This document shows positions 47,801-59,000 of a stretch of DNA of 64,000 nucleotides, one piece after another. Source of the stretch: Siphonodentalium dalli (taxonomy: Eukaryota; Mollusca; Scaphopoda; Gadilida; Siphonodentaliidae); contig CP136064.1 of assembly GCA_032622095.1 (NCBI GenBank), positions 49,112,073 through 49,176,072 of the forward strand, written 5' to 3'. The notes under the pieces are model-generated. The model had not been told where the DNA came from, made no database searches, and saw nothing but the letters and a program-made list of their open reading frames with translations. Both the position numbers and the translations under genes were made by a program. Within the stretch, counting starts at the first letter, position 1. Every line of letters starts with the position of its first letter.

Positions 47801-50800
47801 GCTTTTTGTTGCGGTGGCATGCACCCCATACACAGTAGGCAAATACCAATTGTGTATGGGCAGATACAAATCTACTCACAAACCTTACATATGCTTTTCA
47901 GCGGCATTACAGCATTACAACTAAAGTGGGTTGTAGGAGAGGGCTGAAAGCCCTTTCAAATCTTCCTGGGTATTATCCCAAACTCCAAACTTACTGAAAG
48001 ACAAATTTAACTCACCAAGGGTTAGATCTTGCATTCCTTTGACAATATCAGATTCTTTGTCATTTTCATCCACACGTTCATAAAATAATATATAAGCATT
48101 CCACCACCGTTTCTGTCGTCGAAGAGCCATTCTGAAATATGCATATGAATAAAATACTACTTGGGAAGAACAGAAATGTTTCCCAAAAAAAAAAAATTGG
48201 GGGACAAAAAAATTCACAATTAAGTATAACCGACACATTTTTTTTACTGAGATTGCAGTCGCATGGAATCATGTATTTAACAAATGTTTGAACATAGTTA
48301 CAAATTACAGTAATGAATCTGAAATCTGAACTGGGAAACAGGTCTGTTCGATCTAAATTCTATGCAAGTTTTTATAAAAAAAACGTACTGCAATTATTTT
48401 GTACAAGTTAAGACTTTCCCTAACAGATTAACAAAATAAAATGGTTGTATGCGCGGGGTTTCGGGACTCTGCGTGTGGACTTGAGAAACGGGAAATTTAC
48501 TTATGAAGAATGAAAACTAACTAACCTTTTAAGCATATGATCAAACACCTCACCCAAATATTCACCACCAAAGCACTGGTTTCTCATTTCCTGAAACGAA
48601 ATCAAGTAACACATGTAAGTGTTATAGTAACACATGTAAGTTTTATAGTATCACATGTGAGTGTTTTAGTTTTGTTGATCAGGACTAACCACAATGCGGG
48701 TCATAAAATATACCTACCATATGGTGCTGGACATTCACAGCATGAGATACCCAGAGGGTGAATTTAGTGACACTACCACAAATTCATCCTCTAGGGACCT
48801 CATTATGCATGGCCTCATCTGCTATGGGAGACCTAAACTCATATTTAAGTTCTCAGCTGGTGAATATTGTGTGATGTAAACCTATTGGGCACCTTGATTA
48901 TAGGGCTTCACGGTATCCGGATTTTAATACCGACTACGGTATTGAAAATGATACCGCGATATGACTAAATATCGTCACCAATAAATTTGAGTAGAACTGT
49001 TTGAGAATGATACTAGTAGCAAGCAGACAAAAATATAGCATTATTGATTTGATAATGATAATTATGAACACATGTTGCTTTGACAGGTATATAAAATAAA
49101 TAATTAATATAAATGGTCCTGAGTTTCGTTCTTTATACGACGGATATATATATTTATAAGTGCCTGACGTAATCGGGAATTCCCTACCAACTGCGGGTCG
49201 CTTATGACATTAAAAATGACGCTAACAGTCGCTCGTGTAAATAATAACAGCAAACATGTATTGATTTCATATTTTATATTGTACAAACAAAACAAGATAA
49301 CTAATGTGACAAGCATAGAATAGAAGTCCGTATCTGATTTTAACTTATCCATTTCGATGTATAGGACTGATATCTGGCCGTGTAGTTATATACCTTTCAA
49401 AAAATTATCTGAGTTAGCGCATTATACGTCCAATGCATAAGATTTTGTGGCGCTGTTGAACGCGCGTCATTGTGTCTCCAGATTATACAAACACCACACA
49501 TTTATTATTGTATTTGACCAGGAAACCTTCCAGCAATATTGAGCTGAGAACAGCCTATATACACATCAATTGCCGCCCATGCATTGCAATAAGGCATGCC
49601 TACTTGATTGTCCGCAGTGTGTTGACAAACGCTTATAGAGCAGTGCGAAATAATTATTTTTACGCCACGCTAAACCAAAGCCGTTAGCAATGGTCTTTGT
49701 CTCAGCATTAGAGGTGTCGATGGTTGCTAAATACTTGACACTGATAGAGATATCGTCGGTATTAATATCCACACCGGCGGCTACGATGTACCGTCTATTT
49801 GCATAAAGTGAAACCGACTACACGGTGTCAAAACAGTATCGCGATATGACTAAATACCGAAATACCGTGAAGCCCTACTTGATTATGCATTGTGTCGTCA
49901 GCCTTATTTGGGTATATAGAGAGGTTTCTAAGAAAACTAAAAACAATTTGTTCATAAAGATACTTTCCAGAGAAGATGCGGCCTGAGCAGAATGAGTTCC
50001 CCAGAGGGTGAATTTAGCACACTGTGCAGGGTAGCTTCACTAAATTCACTCTCTGGGGACCTCATTCTGCAAATGTCCAGCGCCATATTTTGAGGCCTGA
50101 TACCTGATACAGGCCTCACAGCAGCGAATAGAATAATTCATGCTGGATAAGTGTCAATTGAAATTTTAACAAACATGCTCAATGTTGGAAACCTTGTTAA
50201 TTACTATCCAGTGGCTTATCAATTTGAATTCTGACTGCAATCAATGAAGACCCCATATATTTAGAAGATAACAGTTGGATAATCGGGAATTCGAGCATGA
50301 AAACAGTTTGTGAACAAGCCAGCTTGCCCAACGAAACAGAGTTTATCTCTATTGTAATTCTATGCAGCGGAAATTTAAAAATAAAGCAAGAAAAGATCTT
50401 TTTATCAACATTAATTGCTATGAATTTAGATATCGTTTTTGTGTGATCAAATTACTCAAAACAGCCCCAGAACAACTTCCTGTTATCCGTACTATAGTAA
50501 ATAATGTTCCGGTTGTCTAGATTACATAACTCTTGGGAGTGTGGTGATGTATTTAATGCACATTGTCAATGACAGCGTCTTCCATTCAAAATGTTTTCTC
50601 CGATCAGCAGCCAATGCTCCTGATACATGGAATGCACAAATAATTCTGTGAATAATACAGGAACTTAAAATTTATTACCAGATGACCATTCTTACAAATT
50701 ATCTGGATTTTCAGGAAAAAAGAAAAAATGTCAGGCCCTAATTAGTACACTAACAACAATATTGAACTCTTACAACAAGATTTAATTCATGTGATCATGA

Positions 50801-52979
50801 TTGCTTGTGGGTACTGTGTATACTCATATATACAGTACCCAGTATATACTAATATATACAGTACCCACAAGCAATTATGATCATATTATCGCATATCGAA
50901 CACTCAAATGCTCAAAAAGAAGCATGTCAAGCTGCTTTCAAATGATTAACCAACAAAAATAAATTACTGGGCAATGAGTGATGGATGTTTTTTTCCTTGC
51001 TTTCTGCATTAAGATTAATGTAGTACTAACCTCCTCATCATCCATCTTACATTCACACACATCACCGTCATCAAATTTATACCATTTAGCACTACCATCA
51101 GCACCTCTACAATTCATAATAATACAAAATGATTAGATTTATTTCATTACAAATACTAATAAGACAATGAACAGTTTGCTGAATATTATTGCAGTCGAAA
51201 CCTATGACCACAATGGAGGTCGTTTATCAATTATATTTACAAATGAATTAGGAATGTTTTATATCATTCTCATTATATATTCAACTTCGATGGAATCCGT
51301 GGAGTGGTTAATGTCTCAATTCATCCACTTGCAACACAAATTAGTCAAAACTGATTCATACTGGCACACTAAATGGGATAAATAACAGATCATTAATGTC
51401 TGGCCATCTCCTGTGAATTCTGTCAACAATGTGAATATTGGAATATAATGGCTAAGATTGCAACCATTGTAGTTCATTGGTTGATGAAGGGGCGTGACTA
51501 TGTGACTATCTTACATTAAGGAAAAAGCTGAAGAAATTTTAGTTTATGTAAATATTGAGAAATAATCAATCAATTTATCAAAAAAGACTTACCTGTGTAA
51601 TATATAAGAATAATAATGGCCACCACTGGCTTGTCCGCTATGTACAACAACACCGAATAATTTATATTTAGTACTCTGAGAAGAAGTATCACAGTCTAAG
51701 TCGATAATTTCGCCTGAAATTAAAAAAGATAAAACCATGGTATAATAAGATTTGTATTTGCATATCTTATCTAACGTGATTATTCAATTGACAACACTCT
51801 TATCTCCATAGGAAATAAACTGTTGATGACAAACTCATTGAATACTCTTTTCAAAGCAGTCTGGGTAGCACACCTCCAGTATACTTCCAATCTATTTTGT
51901 TTTTGCTTGTTGATAATATAACAATTAAAGAACAACATTCCGTACAGACAATTTGGATATAAAATTTTGGAAATTAACTACATTTAGTAAGATTTATCAT
52001 GTATGCATCTGAAAACCCCAGAGGAGTGTTTCATGTAACTTTAACCCTTTCTATACTAAATGGATTCTCCCAGTCAGTTCAAAAGTGTACATTGGAATAA
52101 TCTATTATTCATTTGGAGGGATGATAAGGTGAAAAGCAGACAACAGATAAATAAAAGTGCAGAAGGAGTCCTATTTATTGAGGGAAATGTTTAGATAATA
52201 AGTTAAAAAAAAAAAACATTTGGTAGTGCTGCCGACATGGCAATGTGAATAAAATTTTCACTTGTGGCCTTGACTCAAGTTAACCCTTTACCTAATAGAC
52301 ATTTGACCAACGTCATTCCATGTAACCAATGCAACGTCACTCCATTTTCTTGCACAGCATCATTTTTACACAGATACAGTGTTCGCGCTTGCCAAAAAAG
52401 AATTAATCGAAAGTTTAGCCTTGTCCACATTTTTTTTAGCCAAATGAAAACATTTTAAGCCACTTATTTTCCCCAGGGTATAATCGACTGTTAATAACTG
52501 TAAATAATTTATTTTTAACATTGTCTCTGTTACTATAAATGGTTCAATATCAATAAAATCGATAAGAGAACATTGAAATAACTTGCACAATATAGTGCAT
52601 TCATTTAGGATATCGCGCATGTAGTTTGCAACATACAGAAACTAGTACGATGCAATGGATTGTAGATACTGCTGGCTTTTGCACAATAATTGCCTTAAAA
52701 CACAGTCAGCAAACATGAATAGACACCATGCTGTACACACAAATTAAATTTTCGTCTATCTATGGTATTGATGGGTGAGAATAATACGAAATGGAAACCC
52801 AAAGTATACACATCGACTAAATCAAACACGCCTTCAAACCGCTGTGAGGTGACTGTCTTTTGTGCAACTGCAATTCTGCATTCATGGTAATTAAATCCAT
52901 GACAAAGACGGCAGAAAACAGAATTTGGTTTGCAATGATGTGTTTTGTTTATTTTGACATAAATTAAAAGTGTGTGTGT

Positions 52980-53010
<31 letters not shown>

Positions 53011-56000
53011 GTGACTTTCAGAAACCAAAAAAAAATCTTCACTATAAATTATTGAGTACTTATTTGATTGTGTACTTATTACATGGTTAAACAAGAGCAT
53101 GTGAGGTGAGTTGTTAAGTTTATTTTTTGCCATAGTCTACGCTGGCAGGAAATAATGAAAATGGGCATGTTATCAATATCTTTCAAGGTTTCATTTGGCA
53201 ATGATATCACACTGAATGTAATATAAATAGTAAAAGATTAACTTAATTTATTGAAGATATGAATCTGGCATGTTGGGCGAGCATAATTTTGTGTGGAGGC
53301 AAATCTATGTACGCATGTCTAGCCACTGTAATGAAGCATTTGTAAAATGGCAACACACATTACTCTTCAGTGCTCAACAAAATAATGTAAGTGTTTTAAA
53401 AGCTCTTGGACACTCATGTGATAAGAGCTATATGAAATTCATAATTCATAATAATACAAAATGATTAGATTTTATTAGGCTAAAAAAATATTAAAAAAAA
53501 TAAAAATTTAATTCTCAGGCATTTTTTTTTAAAATAAATGCGGGTGAGAGGGTTTTATTTTTTCTGCCCATAGACTGGCATGGTAACCATGGGATATTAA
53601 GAATGACAAATTATGACATTGTACTACCCGTACATCATATAGGGATTACCTAGAATGATATATATATTGATATGATTTTTATATCGGCACAATCATTTTT
53701 AACAACACCAGCTATCCAATTCATATAAAAATACAGTGGAAACGAAAAGATAAAGTGATCTTCCAAACTATCATAGAAAGTCTTGGTTCACTTATTCCGT
53801 GACTAATTAGAGACTCTATATGTACTGCAATGGAAGATATACAATAATACTGAGTTTTTATTGCATTCTGGATTGCATTCGCAAATTAGTTTTTTTTTAT
53901 ATCTTTTCATTTGATCTTTCAATATCCAACTTCCTGCTGACTGCAGATCAATATATTCAACACATTTTACCAATAAACTAGGGCGGTTTGGACAGCCTGT
54001 GGTGACAACATACCTGATAATTATCATTGCCAATGGTCTTTTATTGAATACCCACACATACACCGTTGTATTTAGCTCCTATTCGATATTTGAAACATAA
54101 CTAATTTCCGTGGTACAGTTTCCTATGCAGTCTACAGTGAGATCTAAATCGTAATAAAATGGTCCAACGCGGGCCATTTTTTTCGACACAGCTATGCCTG
54201 AGAATCGAAATCATTTTTTATTTTTGGCCTCATCAATTTTTTATTTTTTATTTCCATTTTATGAAGTAATATAATTCTGCAGGCGGGGAGTATACTCACC
54301 CTCAATCTTTGCCAGCCACTGCACAGTGAAAGGCTCCATGTCAAACTCTCTGGGAAATTCGAAGTAGTCATTGAATTTTATTGCACATTCCCTGGAACAG
54401 ACAACCGATATATGAGAACTCACATTGAGAAAGTTAAAATATGGATAATGTAGGAGGTGAGCAATAGTAGGCATATCATGGTGGACGTGATGCTGGGGAT
54501 CCTTCCATGACTGGAGCTTCCTAACATTTTGTGAAAAACACTGTGCCGTTGTATTCTCTTATATATGAAAGTCCCCCATAGGGAGCCTCGCATATATAAG
54601 AGAATTCATTGGCCTAACAATATTTACATTGACCTTGTAAGCCAGTGCATTCTCTTATATATGCCATGACTGCCTATGGGAGATTCGCATATACAAGAGA
54701 ATGCACTGGCACAGGATCTTTAATGCTGCACCAGCGCTGCTCCCATCATGACTGGGTGAAGCACTTTCAAGGACTATTTCGTTATTAATCTTCAATAAAT
54801 TATCATTCAACATCTTAACTTTCTCGTAAAAAAACTGCTTCCCCTTCTACATACTATACACATTTATTTCCTTTTCCATGTGTATCTTTCTCAAATAGGA
54901 ATGAAAATGCTTTTTCATATGTCGTTTTTCAGTCTAGGGCCCGACGAATCGGCAATTTCAACATCGAATCGAATCGCGAATCGAATCATGTTAATGATTC
55001 GAAATCGAATCGAATCTTTTTCAAACACTTCAGTAGATTCGCGGTACCGATCAGTGGGAGGTACATGTACGAGCAAAAATTGGGCCAAATGTCCGATGAT
55101 TTTATAACGTCTCCGAGAAAACTCAGATTAGAAGGAGGTTTATTAAACTTAATTTATATGAGATGATATGAACAATATTTAATCACAGTTTAAAACAGTG
55201 TTATATATGAGAATGGCACATCATTTCAGGCACGCGCGATATCAATATTGCACATCGTGACTTGGGAATGGCGCATACACCAAAGGGATTACAGGAACTA
55301 TAGTATCCCAACTTGGGCCTGTCCGTCGGAAAGCTGAATGGACAACAATATTCCATTTCCCGGATAATTATATGCTGTTTAAAGATGTTGGTCAGATTTG
55401 GAGACGACATAATGGAGCCCAAAATGTTTATTTAATATAGCTATACCATTTAAAATTTTAAATTAAAAATGTATATATTATTTGATTAAGCTGTGAACGC
55501 AATATAGGCTTTTCTGGTAGGAATTTCATATACCAACATACAAATATGTCCCACAAGAAATTCACTTGCTTCGGCAGCTGGGGCCGGACTATATCGTGGC
55601 ATTGCTGGTTTTATGTGGTGGAGGACACCCGTGTGCGCTACGATTACATTACGGTACAACCGTGATGAACACGCAAACCATCACAGACCTATACATCCAG
55701 GTTGCGCGAGTTGCACCGACCTTCCACGAGCACGGAGGTCCCATCAGCAGGTGTTCGCGGAAGGAGACTCAGGTTCAGTATTGGGGATATAATGAACAAT
55801 TTGTATAGATAATGCAGTCTATTCCCGGTGATAAATGACTTGTATATAACGATTCGAAATATCCCGAATTGCCCGACCGCTTTCGAATCGAATCGAATCG
55901 AATCGGAACGTAAGATTCGAAATCGAATCGAATCTCGAAGCTTCGTCGGGCCCTATTTCAGTCTGCAATAAATTAACATAGGGACTGCTGCTAAATCATG

Positions 56001-59000
56001 AAATTTCAAGTTATGACCTTCACCTACAGTGAATTACATTATTAAGCAGTTTTCAAGCAGTTTTAAAGGAGTGGGTAGAAATTTAAGCACTTTTCATTAA
56101 TGTACGAACTCTGCAAATGTGATAACAATACCAATGGTAAAACTATATACTATTATACTATTATACTATAGTCATTTTCAGATCAATCTGACTGTAATAA
56201 ATGCAAAGTCAGAAAAAATGGTATCAAGCTCGGATATTTGAGATGAAAAAAAATTCTGGTCACTTTGAGGTTAACTGATGAGATTTCCGGATAATACATG
56301 TATATAACTCTAGAATTGAACATATAAATCTCATTGGACACCCTTTTAAAATCGTTCCTGCTAGTGAACCTACAGGATACATCCAATCGATTGGTAACAG
56401 AAGAAATGCATCATAAGAAGACATGGCATATAGTGAAATTTATATCTTTACCTTTCCCAGTCATAGTCAAATCTTTTGAGTTGAATTGCCAAAACCTTTG
56501 GCAATTTCTTTATCACAAGTCTTTTCACGGTATCAACCTAGTAAAAGAATAATTCAGCCTCTGTGAGTAACAAGAAAGGAAATAGGAAATCTGTAAATCG
56601 TTACTCCAAAGCTTTAAGTGCAACACTGATATACCTTTTTATATTTATGAACAGGAGCTTCACTAGGGCATGGCAGACGACCTTGGTAATTTCAACAAAG
56701 GGCATAACTCTGGAAAAATTGTCGGGCAGAACCCAAACTCGAGTTTGACCTGTATTTTTTGCTAGTAAACGCAGATACCAAATTTCATTCATTCAGTTGA
56801 TACTATTCGCAGGGGCCTACCCTCACGTGTGAACAATGGTGTAGCTGAAGTATTTAACATTAGCTTATACTTGATTCATATCAAACTAGCGCAACAAGAA
56901 TAGAGTGTTATTTCATGTGATAACATGATTAGATAGCCATTAGACTCGGATGGTGAGCTAATTCATTAAAATTAAGTGCTATATCAAATTAATTATTATG
57001 GTTTTACTGATAATTAGCTCATACATAAATGTGACACAACTGTTATATATCCATTTTCTGATGAAATCAGATCTGCAATGTACATGCTTTTGCATGACGA
57101 TTCATTTCTTGTTCTAGAGCAAAAATAACATTCTAACCAAGATCAGTGCCAACCAGAAAACATAAATTCTTTAATAAAAGATAAATAGAATGTTTACCTT
57201 TTTATTACATTTTTCACAATGGTAAGCATTGGCCCCTTCCAGAAGATCTCCCTTTACATATTGTTCTAGAGATTCTAGTAGGTTGGTGTTGTTTCTAATA
57301 TCTATATTCAAAGTTGTAAATGGCTCCTCTCTCTGATACCTGTAAGCAGAATAAAAACATTAACCTAATCCTGATTAGTCAACACCAATTCCATATGTTG
57401 GTTTATGAAGCCGCCAACAACTTTTTTCCTGAAATTGTAACAAAAAAAAACTCAAATTATTTTTGTTTTGCCCATGTACAGTTTGAGTAAGACTTCTCAC
57501 CAATCCGTTCTATCAGCCATAATAGTATGGGAAAGTGAGAATATTTGAGATAATATTATAATTATGTATTGTTTTTATTTATTTTTATTAAAAAACAATT
57601 ATTTCAAGATAATATATGAGATTTGCATTCACCAGGATTGTGTGGAATAATCGCTGATCTGTCAAAACCTGCCCCACCCCCCACCTCTGCCATCTAGAGA
57701 TTTTTTTCTATGATGTTAGTAAGCTAAATAATAAAATGCTGAGGTCTTAGTTAAACTTTGGTCGTATGACGGGGCTGGAATAACAATGCTGCCCAATAGA
57801 GCAGATGGTAGTGTATTGGTACCCTCAGAATGTCACCACCCCCTGCAGGATTATCAGTCAATTGAAATAGATGGTAGCAAATGCTCATTCAGTTGCTAAA
57901 ACAAATGTTTATATCAGACAAAAATAAATATTCACACCCGTTCATCTGACTAAATGTACTTTGACAAAATTATAACTGATGTTCAGTGTTGAACAAGATC
58001 AAGTAATCATAAATGTTGTCATTCAAATACAAAAAAACAATTATTTCAAAAGTAAAAATAGGCCCATAAGTCATTCAAAAATAATCAGGTCGAGTAAATT
58101 AAAAATTGACCTGCATTTTGAACCAACTCAGTTTGGTTTTGATCAATTGGAGCTATTTGAAAACCAAGAGAATTGAATATTTAAAGTTTTTTCAACTTTA
58201 AATATTAAATTCTCTTGGTTTTCAAATAGCTCCAAGGCTCATATTTCTGGTAAAAATTTACAAATAAATCTCAAATGGGAACTTGGCCTGTATTTCAATT
58301 TAATTTACCTGCATTTTGAGCAGTTGATTTCTAAATATTTACTCAAATTGTTCCAAAAAAATGTTGTCAGACATGATTTTAAGTTTATGCATGTTAGGCT
58401 TCAAACAGCATCAATTTATCAAGATTGATAAGAAACTGATTGAATGAATGGAAACCTACCTATGAGGGCAGTCTTTACATATCTTCTGATCAGCGAATGA
58501 ACCACCTAATATCTGTGACAGTGACTGAGCATAGCCCAGGTCCTTCAGCGACTCGTCCAGGCTATCCACCAGACTGTTGAAAAACTCTAAGGCATCATGC
58601 TGTTCTCTAAGATTCACAGGTTCACCCCATAGCCTGCAAAAATAACATTGATTTTAGATAATTAAAAAAAAGTAACAAATATATCAATCAAGCTCATTTA
58701 TACTGCCTTGGATGGGAGCTTGTGACCTTTTTGGATAATATTTTAGGCCGATATATATGTGTTATATACACAATGTTTTTATATCGATTCATGTATCGCG
58801 ACAAGGCTAGTTTTCATCACTATGTTGTCACGAAAACTAGCTGAGTCGCGATACATGAATCGGTACAAACACATTTTGTATATAACACATTTATCTACCA
58901 TTGCCTCCAGAATCAACCATACAAATAACATTTTAGGAGTTTCTTAAATGCCAAAATCGTTGGATTTGTGTCTGACAATTAGCTTTCTTGAGTAAATTCT

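Noticed and set aside
47633-47947. 104-codon Gly-rich open frame
   Set aside because: Driven by a G15 run, in the intron of USP9X on the opposite strand, with no homology that I can recognise.
52980-53009. G-quadruplex regulatory element at the G30 run
   Set aside because: Any G-run can form one in principle. It lies mid-intron, its length is unreliable and nothing nearby supports a function.
55566-55808. 80-codon GC-rich open frame as a separate gene
   Set aside because: It lies inside a hAT element with exact target duplications and no domain was recognised. Kept only as a possible captured fragment.
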